DNA of 60,000 bases. Origin: Prorocentrum cordatum (Eukaryota; Sar; Dinophyceae; Prorocentrales; Prorocentraceae). Under the pieces are notes generated by a model, which was given only the letters and a program-made list of their open reading frames with translations, was not told the origin of the DNA and made no database searches. The stretch covers positions 47,166-107,165 of the forward strand of contig CAUYUJ010016162.1 in the NCBI GenBank assembly GCA_963575745.1, given 5' to 3'. Position numbers and translations under genes: made by a program. Each line of letters starts with the position of its first letter. Within the stretch, counting starts at the first letter, position 1. Shown here in pieces: positions 21,720 through 32,511 of this stretch.

Positions 21720-22150
21720 GCGGCCGCGGTGAGGGACCACCCCCTGCGCAATGGTGTCGAGAAAATGCCATGCCCTGGACGACCGTCGTGCATAAACCAC
21801 CCCGGTGAGAGACCACCCCCTGCTCTGGATGTGCGCGCGTTACAGAGTTGGGAGTGCCACGCCTGCTGCCACCCCCTTGGCACAGAAAGGGCCTGCACCA
21901 TGAATGAGAGACCACCCCCTGCGCACCCACGAGAAGTGGCCACGCCTGCTATTGCGACATTGGCGCGTATAGAGCCCGAGACCACCCCCTGCGCACCCCC
22001 TCCGAGAAAGTGCCACGCCTGCTAGGCCCTGGACATTTGGCGCGTATAGGGACCGCGGTGAGAGACCACCCCCTGCGCACCCCCTCCGGTGTCGAGAAAG
22101 TGCCACGCCTGCTAGGCCCTGCGACATTGGCGCGTATAGAGACCGCGCCG
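21720..22150 (+). repeat. 90-bp satellite, about five units, inside the B1 recombinase region
   Basis: Units have the core GTGAGAGACCACCCCCTGCG, then GTGTCGAGAAAGTGCCACGC and GCGACATTGGCGCGTATAGA. The same repeat forms the 2.2-kb array at 56,258-58,447. Several units here are diverged or shortened. A further one and a half units lie at about 22,500-22,640. Confidence 0.9.
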
Positions 22151-22505
22151 TGAGAGCCCTCCACCTGCGAATCCACGCACGTCATGGCGTGTCGCGTCTC
22201 ATGAAAGTGCGTTGCATGGTGTGGTGTTGTGTGTGCGAGTGTGTGCATGCGCGCGGCCGATGGACGCGTGTGTGTAGGTGCACGCGTTGGGCGGGGAGGA
22301 GAGGAAGGAGGATAGAGGAGACGAGGTGCGAGGTGAGGTGAGACGCGGGCGCGCCGCGGCAGGGAAGAAAACCAGAACCCCACGAAACAAGCGGGGAAAA
22401 AGGTTCGAACAGCTGTGCCAGGCGCTGCCCATGTCGAAATGAGGGCAGCGCGGCTGGAGTTCTGCAACTGGCGCAGAAGCGCTGCACAGCTTGCCAGCCC
22501 ACGCC
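22150..22505 (+). repeat. Partial duplicate of the satellite-to-recombinase flank
   Basis: A diverged copy of the segment at 22,640-23,140: CTGCGAATC..CACGCACGTC, GT-rich tract, GAGGAGAGGAAGGAGGATAG, GGTTCGAACAGCTGTGCC, and the start of the recombinase domain (GGCAGCGCGGCTGGAGTTCT). It ends at CTTGCCAGCCCA and jumps straight back into satellite sequence. Confidence 0.75.
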
Positions 22506-22640
22506 TGCTAGGCCCTGCGACATTGGCTGCTGCGGGGAGGTGTCGTGCCACGCCTGCTAGGCCCTGCGACATTGGCGCGACCGTGGTGAGAGACCACCCC
22601 CTGCGCACCCCCTGTGGTGTCGAGAAAGTGCCACGCCTGC
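22506..22640 (+). repeat. 90-bp satellite, residual units
   Basis: One and a half rearranged units (CGCCTGCTAGGCCCTGCGAC twice) between the duplicated flanks. Confidence 0.85.
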
Positions 22641-23083
22641 CGTGCCCTGCGCCATGGCCTGCATAGAGCCTCCTGCCATCCACTGCGAATCCTACACGCA
22701 CGTCTTGTATATGGCATGGTATGTGTATGTGTATGATGCGTGTGCGGCTATATCGGGACGCGTCTCATGTGGGTGCCCACTATGTCGCGCACACGCCGCA
22801 ATGGACGCTGCAGTGATCACGCCAGGCGCGCACTAGCGTTGCATGGTGTGTGTGTTGTGTGTGCGAGTGTGTGCATGCGCGCGGCCGCATGTAGACGCGT
22901 GTCTCGTGTACTTGCCGTGCACGCGTTGGGCGCGGGTGAGGAGAGGAAGGAGGATAGAGGAGACGAGGTGCGAGGTGAGGTGAGACGCGGGCGCGCCGCG
23001 GCAGGGAAGAAAACCAGAACCCCACGAAACAAGCGGGGAAAAAGGTTCGAACAGCTGTGCCAGGCGCTGCCCATGTCGAAATG
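22641..23083 (+). other. Non-coding flank between satellite and recombinase domain in B1
   Basis: About 440 bp nearly identical to 58,448-58,874 of composite B2. Contains a (GT)n-like stretch and a G/A-rich block; ends at CATGTCGAAATGAG, after which recombinase coding sequence starts. Confidence 0.6.
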
Positions 23084-23757
23084 AGGGCAGCGCGGCTGGA
23101 GTTCTGCAACTGGCGCAGAAGCGCTGCACAGCTTGCCAGCCCAATTCAGCTCTGGGGGAGGGCAGCGGCCGTGAGCCGCGAGGCTCCTTGGCCCCCGAAG
23201 CATCCCACATTCTGCGTATTTTGCGCCCTGTTTCGGAGCCGCGTTCCCCTGGGCCGTTATTCGTCGCACTTGCGGTCCGCGCTCCATCTGCTGCGGGCTC
23301 CTGCCGCGGAGTTGGCGGAGACGTCGCGCCTGGTGCGAGGGGCGGAGAAAGCAGGAGCTGCATTTCAGCGGCCGAAGGTTCTGGCGTCGACTTCCCAGAC
23401 ACGCGAGCTAATCCACCGGGCTTCAAGTGTGGAGCGACGCGGGCGCGCGTTCGGGCAGCGCGGCGTGCACGGGCCAGCGAACCGCGCACGAGCCAAGCGG
23501 GCAAACGCCTCGGCATTTCTTAAAGCTGGGCAGCGGCGCTGGAGCTCCCAAGTGCACCATATTGGGGCACCCACGCCTTTCGCAGAGGGTTTGCCAACGA
23601 TGCTCTGCGGGCTGATGGGCCCTCTGCGCTACTCTGGTCTGGCGGCTGGAGGGGGGCTGCCGCTTTCGGGTAGACTACGGCGCAGACCCAGGAAGCACTG
23701 GCAGCCGCGGAACGGCTGGCAGCTTTCTCGGATTCGAGCGGCGCAGAGGATGAATAG
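23084..23757 (+). pseudogene. Tyrosine recombinase domain of composite B1
   Basis: The N-terminal core-binding part is clear: ARLEFCNWRRSAAQLASPIQ, PWPPKHPTFCVFCALF, GRYSSHLRSALHLL and RLVRGAEKAGAAF, matching F. The middle of the catalytic domain (the segment with the first catalytic Arg in B2) is deleted or replaced between about 23,430 and 23,505. The C-terminal part retains the nucleotides for GTHAFRRGFA (HxxR) and SGGWRGAAAFG. The codon at the catalytic tyrosine position is TAG at 23,671-23,673. The final TAG is at 23,755-23,757. Cannot encode an active recombinase. Confidence 0.75.
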
Positions 23758-23895
23758 CTAAAACTACGTATGCATGCATTGGGTTGCTCGTCTCTTGTGC
23801 TTATTAACGTATTCCCTGTCGCCTGCTGCGTAATTTCTTAGGAGGCTGTGCATTCGGGAAATGGGTTTTCGCGGCCACCCCATATCATTATTTTC
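23758..23895 (+). other. 3' terminal sequence of composite B1
   Basis: 138 bp after the recombinase, shared almost exactly with 59,752-59,890 (CTAAAACTACGTATGCATGC through CCCCATATCATTATTTTC). The two copies diverge right after this, which defines the element's right end. Confidence 0.8.
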
Positions 23896-24745
23896 TTTTG
23901 ACTGGGCCACTGCGCGGTGGCGCACCCGAATGCAGCCAAGCTTCTCCAGCCGCCGGACCAGAAGAGCGCTGAAGTCCCCCCGGCCCGCAGGGCATCATCT
24001 CGAACACCCTGCGGAACGCGCGGGTCCCCCAGCACTGGGCTCTGGAACTGCAACGCTGTAGCGCCGCCTGGAGGAAAGCCAACGCCTCTGGTACCGTACG
24101 TGCGAAAACGGCACCTGTCACTTCTCGGCCGCCTGCCGTAGCGCATCACGCCGCACAAGGATTGCGCCCTCCCGGTGCAGATGCATTTGGCGACACCTCC
24201 ACGGGCGCACGGTAGCACTCCGCTGCATAAACGTAACCATTCTCGGAACCAGAGCCGGATCCGACAAGCAGAAGGCGCAGCTTGAGCTCCGAGAGATAAG
24301 GTTTCAGAATGCCTCAAGCAAAAATGCCGAAACAGCCCACGATCGTCCAACATCTTGGCGGCATGCCTTTCCGGCCCAAGCTAGAAGTTCGCGAGTCTGG
24401 GCAACGTAGCCCAAACCGAGGCCCGCCCGGCCTGTCATGGCTTTTTCGGCGCCCTTCACAAGCAAGCATCTGCGAGATAGCCAGCGTCCAACACTTGCGA
24501 AAAAACGAACAGAATGCACAAGCCGACTCATACGACGGTGGCCATGCTCCTCGTGGGCCGCCTGCTGCTTCGCCCCAGAGCTGCACCGCGCTGGCGTACT
24601 GGGGGGCGCCCCTCTTCCAGCCTGCGGAGTCAAGCCAAGTGGCGTGCGCTTCGTAATCCGCCGCTGTGCCGGCGCACTCGAGCTGTCTTTGCAGCTGTCC
24701 GAGGGGCCCCACTGGGAACGGATTTGCCCAGAGACGGCCCATGTC
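23896..24745 (-). pseudogene. Tyrosine recombinase fragment H, minus strand
   Basis: Reading leftwards: SAGWKRGAPQYASAVQLWGE, AWPPSYESACAFCSFFR, QTRELLAWAGKA, LFRHFCLRHSETLSLG (first catalytic Arg region), CWGTRAFRRVFE (HxxR position, His replaced by Arg) and FWSGGWRSLAAFGCATAQ (Tyr position reads Cys). Several frameshifts. It ends tail to tail against the 3' end of composite B1 at about 23,896, so its C-terminus is truncated. At its 5' side the code is fused to a B-A type terminal junction (24,746-24,962). Confidence 0.7.
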
Positions 24746-24962
24746 CGCCTGCAGCATAAGTTTGAATCATGAAAACCATTGCGGTAGCCAGGCCCACTGT
24801 AGTGGCCGGCGTCCTTGCGCCAGCATAGGGCGTGTGAACGGCGCTGCCTGGCTGGCAGGAGCCTTCTGGGAACGCCCCTTGGGCTCCCAACGCCAAGGCG
24901 ACGGACTGCGCGGCAGCGCCTGACAAGGGTACATCGTGAGGACCGCTTCCTGTTCTTATTCC
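24746..24962 (-). repeat. Detached B1A2-type junction of the D family
   Basis: On the minus strand this matches the block at 40,975-41,195 of element D: ACAGGAAGCGG.CCTCACGAT, CTGCCAGCCAGGCAGCGCCG, GGACGCCGGCCACT, then CAATGGTTTTCATGATTCA and TATGCTGCAGG, passing directly from the B repeat into the start of the A repeat. It is therefore an internal-type junction of another D-family copy, now next to recombinase fragment H. Confidence 0.7.
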
Positions 24963-25127
24963 CCACATCCTAAGTGGGTTCTTGTTTTCTCTTGGCGCGC
25001 AGATCTCCTCTTCCACCTCCTCTCTCCTGCTCTCTTTGCTTCCTCCTCCCATCATCATCTCCCATCACTCCCACTCATCACCATCATCGGCATCACCATC
25101 ACCATCCAACGATCACTCGATCGGCAT
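24956..25127 (+). repeat. Pyrimidine-rich repeat with CAT-rich tail, copy 1
   Basis: TTCCCCACATCCTAAGTNGG, a C/T-rich stretch, then CATCATCACC-type repeats and CACCATCACCATCCAACGAT. The same block interrupts the 159-bp satellite at 27,476-27,686. Confidence 0.75.
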
Positions 25128-25559
25128 CGAATCCGAGCTGCTCATCCGCAACGTGCAACTGTCCTTTGGGGCTCAAGACGAATATCTGGAGCTTTATGTG
25201 AGTGAATTGCAAGGAATTCTCAGGCGGGAGCCCCCTCCCTATGGGGCCCGCTTCATGTTCGAATCCGAGCGGGTCATCCGAAACGTGCAATTGTCGTCAC
25301 TCTTGGGCTCTCCCTGAATACGATTGACTTGCGAGGAAGTCAGGCGGGAGCCCCCTCCCTATGGGGCCCGCATCACGTTGCGATCGCGTCATCCGAAACG
25401 TGTAACTGTCCACTTTTGGGCTCTTGGTGAATATGGAGGAAGCGGGCGGGAGACACTTTTGGGCTCTTGAGACCTGTATGAGGACTCGAGCGGGCCTCGT
25501 TGAGTGAATTGCGAGGAAAGAGGCGGCCTCCCCTATGGGGCCAGCACTTCAAGCATGAG

Positions 25560-26166
25560 TAAATCCGTAGCCATTTTTGGCTCAATGCTAGTTCTGCCAG
25601 CGCTGGGTCTGGCGCGCCTGTCCCATTTCTTCTCCCCTGCAAAGGGCCTTCGGGGCCCCCGCTGCCTCTTTCAGGGATGGGCTCCTCGACGCCATCGGTC
25701 CGCACGGGGTGCGCCGAGGTCCGCTGCGCGCTGCGTGCCGCTACGGTCTACGGGCACTACAACCAAGCGCATATAGATGCTATGCCAACTTCTGGCCCCT
25801 TCACCCCGAGGCTGGCTCCTCCGACTAGACACTTCGATTGTCGACTACGGCGGCTCCACGATTGTGGTTCCGTGTCCGGCTGTCTCACAAAGCTCATGGC
25901 CCAGGCGGCGCCACCCTGCCAGGGCAGCTGCCCTGCTGAGGAATTGGATGATGAGGATGAGGCTGAGGGCATGGGCTATCTGAGGACCTCGGCCCCTCCT
26001 CTTCTCGATGTTCCCTTCCGGTCAGCGATCTTCCTCTCCTCCATCCCCTCCCGCCTGTCTATGCGTACGTAGTTTTGGGGGAGGAGGATGAGATGATTGG
26101 AGGCTCGCCGTTTCGGCGCCACGGGCAGGAGTGTTCGGTAGACGATCACCCGCGAGCAAATCAAAA
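25560..26166. other. Non-satellite insert within the 159-bp array
   Basis: About 600 bp with no 159-bp units. A 131-codon plus-strand frame (25,677-26,072) has no recognised family. Satellite resumes at ATTGCGAGGAGTCTCAGGCG. Confidence 0.5.
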
Positions 26167-27475
26167 AAAACATGAGGAATTGCGAGGAGTCTCAGGCGGG
26201 AGCCCCCTCCCTATGGGGCCCGCAGATCATGTTGGCAATCCGAGCGGGCATCCGAAACGTGTAACTGTCGTCACTTTTGGGCTCTTGAGGCCTGAATGCA
26301 GGAATTAGGCGGGAGCCTCGTTCACTTTTAAGCTTGAGACTGAATATGAGGAAGTCTCGAGCGGGCCTCGTCTGAGCGAATTGCGAGGAAGTCTCAGGGG
26401 GGGCCCCCTCCTATGGGGCCCGCACTTCATGTTTGAATCCGAGCGGGTCATCCGCAACGTGCAACTGTCGTCACTTTTGGGCTCTTGAGACTGAATTGGA
26501 GGAGTCTCGAGCGGGAGCCGTCTGTGAGTGAATTGCGAGGTCTCAGGCGGTCTGTGAACTGTCGTCACTTTGGGGCTCTTGAGACTTGAATATGGAGGAA
26601 GTCTCGAGCGGGAGCCTCGTCTGTGAGTGAATTGCGAGGAAGTCTCAGGCAGGAGCCCCTTCCCTATGGGGCCCGCACTTCATGTTTGAATCCGAGCGGG
26701 TCATCCGCAACGTGTAACTGTCGTCACTTTTGGGCTCTTGAGATATGAATATGGAGGAAGTCTCGAGCGGGAGCCTCGTCTGTGACTGGATTGTGAGGAA
26801 GTCTCAGGCGGGAGCCCCCTCCTTATAGGGCCCGCACTTCATGTTTGAATCCGAGCGGGTCATCCGCAACGTGCAACTGTCGTCACTTTTGGACCCTTGA
26901 GATATGAAAATGGAGGAAGTCTCGAGCGGGAGCCTCGTCTGTGAGTGAATTGCGAGGAAGTGTCAGACGGGAGCCCCCTCCCTATGGGGCCCGCACTTCA
27001 TGTTTGAACCCGAGCGGCCCATCCGCAACGTGCAACTGTCGTCACTTTTGGGCTCCTGAGATTTGAATATGGAGGACGTCTCGAGCGGGAGCGTCGTCTG
27101 TGAGTGAATTGTGAGGAAGTCTCAGGCGGGAGCCCCCTCCGTATGGGGCCAGCACTTCATGTTTGAATCCGAGCAGGTCATCCGCAACGTGCAACTATCG
27201 TCATTTTTGGGCTCTTGAGATATGCATATGGAGGAAGTCTCGAGCGGGAGCCTCGTCTGCGAGTGAATTGCGAGGAAGTCCCAGGCGGGGGCCCCCTCCT
27301 TATGGGGCCCGTATTTCATGTTTGAATCCGAGCGGGTCACCCGCAACGTGCAACTGTCGTCATTTTTGGGCTCTTGAGACTTGAATATGGAGGAAGTCTC
27401 GAACGGGAGCCTCGTCTCTGAGTGGATTGTGAGGAAGTCTCAGGCGGGAGCCCCCTCCCTATGGGGCCCGCATTT

Positions 27476-27686
27476 CATTCCCCACATCCTAAGTCGGGTT
27501 CTTGTCTTCTCTGCACACCCGCCGCGCAGGATCTCCTCCTCCTCTTCCCTTTTCATTTACTCCTCTTTGCTTCCTCCTCCGCATCATCACCCCCACCACC
27601 ATCACTCCCCACTCATCATCATCATCATCATCACCATTAGCATCACCATCACCATCCAACGATCACTCACCATCATCGGCATCGGA
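27476..27686 (+). repeat. Pyrimidine-rich repeat with CAT-rich tail, copy 2
   Basis: Second copy of the 24,956-25,127 block, inserted into a satellite unit. It carries a longer ATCATCATCATCATC stretch and the same CACCATCACCATCCAACGAT tail. Confidence 0.8.
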
Positions 27687-28739
27687 CCGAGCGGGTCACC
27701 CGCAACGTGCAATTGTCGTCACTTCTGGGCTCTTGAGACTTGAATATGGAGGAAGTCTCGAGCGGGAGCTTCGTCTGTGAGTGACTTGCGAGGAAGTCTC
27801 AGGCGGGAGCCACCTCCCTACTGGGGTCCGCACTTCATGTTCGAATCCGAGCGGGTCATCCGAAACGTGTAATTGTCGTCCTTTTTGGGCTCTTGAGGCT
27901 TGAATATGAGTGAATTGCGAGGAAGTCACTGGCGGGAGCCCCCTCCCTATGGGGCCCGCAGATCATGTTGGTAATCCGAGCGGGTCATCCGAAACGTGTA
28001 ACCGTCGTCACGTTTGGGCTCTTGAGGCCTGAGTATGGGTATCAGGCGGGAGCCTCGTTCACTTGTGGGCACTTGAGACGTGAATATGGAGGACGCCTCG
28101 AGCGGGAGCCTCGTCTGTGAGTGAATGACGAGGAAGTCTCAGGCGGGGGCCTCCTCCCTATGGGGCCCGCACTTCCAGTATGAGTGAATTGCGAGGACGT
28201 CTCAGGCGGGAGCCCCCTCCTTATGGGGCCCACAGATCATGTTGGTAATCCGAGCGGGTCATCCGAAACGTGTAGCTGTCGTCACTTTTGGGCTCTTGAG
28301 GCCTGAATATGGAGGAAGTATTAGGCTGGAGCTTCGTTCACTTTTGGGCTCTTGAGACCTGAATATGGAGGAAGTCTCGAGCGGGAGCCTCGTCTGTGAG
28401 TGAATTGCGGGGAATTTCTCAGGCGGGAGCCCCCTCCCTATGGGGCACGCACTTCATGTTTGAATCCGAGCGGGTCATCCGCAACGTGCAACAGTCGTGG
28501 CTCTTGAGATTTGAATATGGAAGAAGTTTCGAGCGGGGGCCTCGTCTGTGAGTGAATTGTGAGGAAGTCTCAGGCGGGAGCCCCCTCCCTATGGGGCATG
28601 CATTTCATGTTTGAATCCGAGCGGGTCATCCGCAACGTGCAGCTGTCGTCACTTTTGGGCTTTTGAGATATGAATATGGAGAAAGTCTCGAGCGGGAGCC
28701 TCGTTTGTGAGTGAACTGCGAGGAAGTCTCAGGCGGGAG

Positions 28740-28759
28740 CCCCCCCCCCCCCCCCCCCC
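28740..28759. repeat. Poly-C run of about 20 in a satellite unit
   Basis: Where neighbouring units read GAGCCCCCTCC, this unit has about twenty consecutive C. It is either slippage in the genome or an assembly/sequencing artefact. Confidence 0.9.
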
Positions 28760-30851
28760 TTATGGGGCCAGCACTTCATGTTTGAATCCGAGCGGGTCAT
28801 CCGCAACGTGTAACTGTCGTCACGTTTGGGATCTTGAGGCCTGAATATGGAGGAAGCATCAGGCGGGAGCCCCGTCTGTGAGTGAGTAAATTGTGAGGAA
28901 GTCTCAGGCGGGAGCCCCCTCCCTATGGGGCCCGCATTTCATGTTTGTATCCGAGCGGGTCATCCGCAAAGTGCAACCGTCGTCACTTTTGGGCTCTTGA
29001 GATATGAATATGGAGGAAGGCTCGAGCGGGAGCCTCGTCTGTGAGTGAATTGCGAGGAAGTCTCAGGCGGGAGCCCCCTCCCTATAGGGCCCGCACTTCA
29101 TGTTTGAATCCGAGCGGGTCATCCGCAAAGTGCAACCGTCGTCATTTTTGGGCTCTTGAGATATGAATATGGAGGAAGTCTCGAGCGGGAGCCTCGTCTG
29201 TGAGTGAATGACGAGGAAGTCTCAGGCGGGGGCCTCCTCCCTATGGGGCCCGCACTTCCAGTATGAGTGAATTGCGAGGACGCCTCAGGCGGGAGCCCCC
29301 TCCTTATGGGGCCCGCAGATCATGTTGGTAATCCGAGCGGGTCATCCGAAACGTGTAGCTGTCGTCACTTTTGGGCTCTTGAGGCTTGAATATGGAGGAA
29401 GTATTAGGCTGGAGCTTCGTTCACTTTTGGGCTCTTGAGACCTGAATATGGAGGAAGTTTCGAGCGGGAGCCTCGTCTGTGAGTGAATTGCGAGGAATTT
29501 CTCAGGCGGGAGCCCCCTCCCTATAGGGCCCGCACTTCATGTTTGAATCCGAGCGGGTCATCCGCAACGTGCAATTGTCTTCACTTTGGGGCTCTTGACA
29601 TTTGAATATGGAGGAAGTCTCGAGCGGGAGCCTCGTCTGTGAGTGAATTGCGAGGAAGTCTCAGGCGGGAGCCCCCTCCCTATGGGGCCCGCACTTCATG
29701 CTTGAACCCGAGCGGGTCATCCGAAACGTGCAACTGTCGTAATTTTTGGGCTCTTGAGACATGAATATGGTGGAAGTCTCGAGCGGGAGCCTCGTCTGCG
29801 AGTGCATTGCGATGAAGTCTCCGGCGGGGGCCCCCTCCCTATGGGGCCCGCACTTCATGTTTGAATCCGAGCGGGTCATCCGCAACGTGCAACTGTCGTC
29901 ACTTTTGAGTTCTTGAGATTTGAATGTGGAAGAAGTTTCGAGCGGGAGCCTCGTCTGTGAGTGAATTGTGAGGAAGTCTCAGGCGGGAGCCCCCTCCCTA
30001 TGGGGCCCGTATTTCATTTTTGAATCCGAGCGGGTCATCCGCAACGTGCAACTGTCGTCACTTTTGGGCTCTTGCTATATGAATATGGAGGAAGTCTCGA
30101 GCGGGAGCTTGGTCTGTGAGTGAATTGCGAGGAAGTCTCAGGCGGGGGCCCCCTCCCTATGGGGCCCGCACTTCATGTTTAAAACCGAGCGGGTCATCCA
30201 CAACGTACAAATGTCGTCACTTCTGGGGCTCTTGAGATATGACTATGGAGGAAGTCTCGAGCGGGAGCTCCGTCTGTGAGTGAACTGCGAGGAAGTCTCA
30301 GGCGGGGGCCCCCTCCCTATGGGGCCCGCACTTCATGTTTGAATCCGAGCGTGTCATCCGCAACGTGTAACTGTCGTCACTTTTGGGCTCTTGAGGCTTG
30401 AATATGGAGGGAGTATCAGGCCGGAGCCTCGTCTGTGAGTGAATAGTGAGGAAGTCTCAGGCGGGAGCCCCCTCCCTATGGGGCCCGCACTTCATATTCG
30501 AATCCGAGCGGGTCATCCGCAACGTGCAACTGTTGTCACTTTTGGGCTCTTGAGATTTGAATATGGAGGAAGTCTCGAGCGGAAGCCTCGTCTGCGAGTG
30601 AATTGTGAGGAAGTCTCAGGCGGGAGCCCCCTCCCTATGGGGCCCGGATTTCATGTTTGAATCCGAGCGGGTCAACGTGCAATTGTCGTCACTTTTGGGC
30701 TCTTGAGATATGAATATGGAGGAAGTCTCGAGCGGGAGCTTCGTCCGTGAGTGAATTGCGAGGAAGTCTCAGGCGGGGGCCCCAGGAGGAAGAGGAAAGG
30801 GCAAAGGGCAAGCTAAACAGATTCTCATGCGGGGCCCCACCGTCGGAGTAA

Positions 30852-32511
30852 TTTGTTTTACAACCCCACGCACACGATGCCACAGTCAGGCCTGCTCGCC
30901 GCCACTTGAGTCGGAGTGGTCAACTAGCCATTCGGCCGCCGACAAAGCACCACGACTTTGGGCGCTGACGAAACCGAAAGCCGCCACGCCCTTCCAACCA
31001 CCATTGAAAAACAAAGCTGCAGGCCCTCCTTGTTGGAGCGCCTCGTCTGCAAAGCCTCGCCTGACAGCGCGCGCGCCCCAGGCCGCAGCACTCCGCAACT
31101 GCAAGGCGGCTGCTGCAAGTTTGAGAACAGCAAGAGCGTCGGCATATTGCACGTTCGCGAAGGGGACCGGCACTGCTTCTCCTACACAGAATAATGCGCA
31201 GACACCACGCGAGGAGCGCCCTTGCAGCTGACAAATACAACGTCTGGTTGTCTCACACGGTTCGTTGTAACATTTGCGCTGCGCGAAACGAATGACGCAG
31301 GTTTTGCGTTCATCGCCGCTGAAGCGGAATGTCACAACATTTGACCCGAGGAGCAGCAACTCAGAGTAACGCAAACAGAATTGGCCAGCGATCACCCACG
31401 ACGCCGCCAACAGCGGATATCCAGCTTCAGCGCACCACTTGCGACTCTCCTGAATACGTGTCGGTTGATTTTCTCGGCACCTCTGGCCAGCCTTTCTGCG
31501 TCGTCGAGAACACCGAGAGGGGCCTGCAATAGGTAGAGCACACTGCGAACATGAGAAACATATTTCTGCAGACTGTTCCCATTGCGGAATAACCCCACAA
31601 AGGCATTGAGAACAGATTCGGACGGTGGCCAGCTGGGCGCCGAAATGGCCCTGGCAGCTTCGCCCCACAAGCGGACGGCGGAAGCGTATTGTGGAGCACT
31701 TTTTCGCCAGGCAGCGAACTCGACCCACAGAGTGTGGAGATGGAGATGATCTCCGCCAGAAACATCGCGACGTGCACGTTTGACTTCTTCACGGGGCCTG
31801 ACAATTGGTTCCGCACCTGGATAGCAATTGCAGCGGGCGACGGCCGCCACTGCGGCTGCTAGCACAGCAGGTTCGGGAACAACGCGAGCACGGCGCGATT
31901 CACCAAGCAAGATCAAGCAAGCACGACCTTGCTCGTCGTTGGCTGCTTCACGTGGATCGCTGTGGCTCGCAACTCGGGTTTGTGTCTCTGTCCCAGCCCC
32001 TGAAAAGGACAAGGTAGCCTCGGTGCGCGTTGCCTGTCGGCACGCCGCGGCCGCTAACCCCCGGTCGGCCCGGCGCTGACACTGCGCCAAGAAGGCTTTG
32101 ACGAGCGCAACGTTCTGTCCAGAAAACACAGGGGCGAGATCTACCAATTCATTTGCTTCCAAGCCGCCAAATCAGACAAATGCTGGAAGCCGCCGTTCTC
32201 CAGAGCTTCGCAAAGACCAGAGATATCAACCAGATTCAGGCCAGCCACGCCCTGCAGCACGCGAGCGAAAACCGAGTTCACATCGCTCGCCTTCCGGGGC
32301 GGGGCACCTTCAGCACGCAGACGTTTGCTTCGGCTCTCGCTTACTAAACTAAGCATTGAGCCGATATTACGGAAAAGGCAAGACTGGCGCATGGCATCCC
32401 TCCTCCGATCAGAGCCTGTGCACATGTGATTGTTTTACTTGTGCTTCAGCCGCTCCAGGGTGCACCCGGCGGAAGCAGCCACTCAACACGTTGAAAAGTT
32501 TGCGCCTGCGT
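30852..32511 (-). mobile_element. YR retroelement fragment C (D family), 5'-truncated
   Basis: Minus-strand copy of the 3' third of the element D family: the last codons of pol (NFQRVEWLLPPGAPW, near 32,490), a short spacer, the recombinase and a 3' end in GTTGTAAAACAAAT. The 3' terminus is shared with element D (40,940-40,971). Its 5' end is truncated inside pol and joined head to head to fragment E at 32,511/32,512. Confidence 0.75.
30886..32356 (-). pseudogene. Tyrosine recombinase of fragment C
   Basis: Starts at ATG 32,356 (MLSLVSESRSKRLRAE), like D and E. Core-binding domain: TLWVEFAAWRKSAPQYASAV, SWPPSESVLNAFVGLF, LQKYVSHVRSVLYLL and RLARGAEK. Catalytic domain: GQFCLRYSELLLLG (first Arg present), then WGARAVRRGFA, where the HxxR histidine is replaced by Arg, and FNGGWKGVAAFGFVSAQ, where the nucleophile Tyr reads Phe. 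One frameshift near 32,160 and a deletion-frameshift near 31,470 interrupt it. Stop at 30,886-30,888. About 490 residues would be the full length. Two catalytic substitutions make it inactive, yet the fold-defining sequence is well preserved. Confidence 0.8.

Larger units (their letters stand above)
18243..23895. mobile_element. Composite YR retroelement B1 with inverted gag-RT half
   Basis: Left half (20,283 down to about 18,290) reads gag then RT on the minus strand; right half (about 20,290 to 23,757) reads RNase H then tyrosine recombinase on the plus strand. In the full-length elements D and F of this window these genes are colinear, so here the 5' half has been inverted in place, bringing the start of gag against RNase H near 20,285. 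The right half is further interrupted by a 90-bp satellite. Sequence from about 19,030 to 21,573 and the ends of the recombinase and 3' tail are shared, with the same inversion junction, with composite B2 at 53,282-59,890. The 3' tail ends in CCCCATATCATTATTTTC at 23,895, as in B2. Confidence 0.75.
25128..30783 (+). repeat. 159-bp satellite array, about 30 units
   Basis: Successive units (for example, ATGGAGGAAG-type starts at 26,751, 26,910 and 27,069) are 159 bp apart. Conserved blocks are GTCTCGAGCGGGAGCCTCGT, GTGAGTGAATTGCGAGGAAG, GGCGGGAGCCCCCTCCCTAT, GGGGCCCGCACTTCATGTTT, GAATCCGAGCGGGTCATCCG and CACTTTTGGGCTCTTGAGA. Units vary by small indels and some are half-length. The block CCCCCTCCCTATGGGGCCC can fold on itself. 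The array is interrupted at 25,560-26,166 and 27,476-27,686. Short frames within it are repeat translations, not genes. Confidence 0.95.

Noticed and set aside
21720-22150. CRISPR-like array
   Set aside because: Tandem satellite without unique spacers, no cas genes, and a eukaryotic retroelement context.
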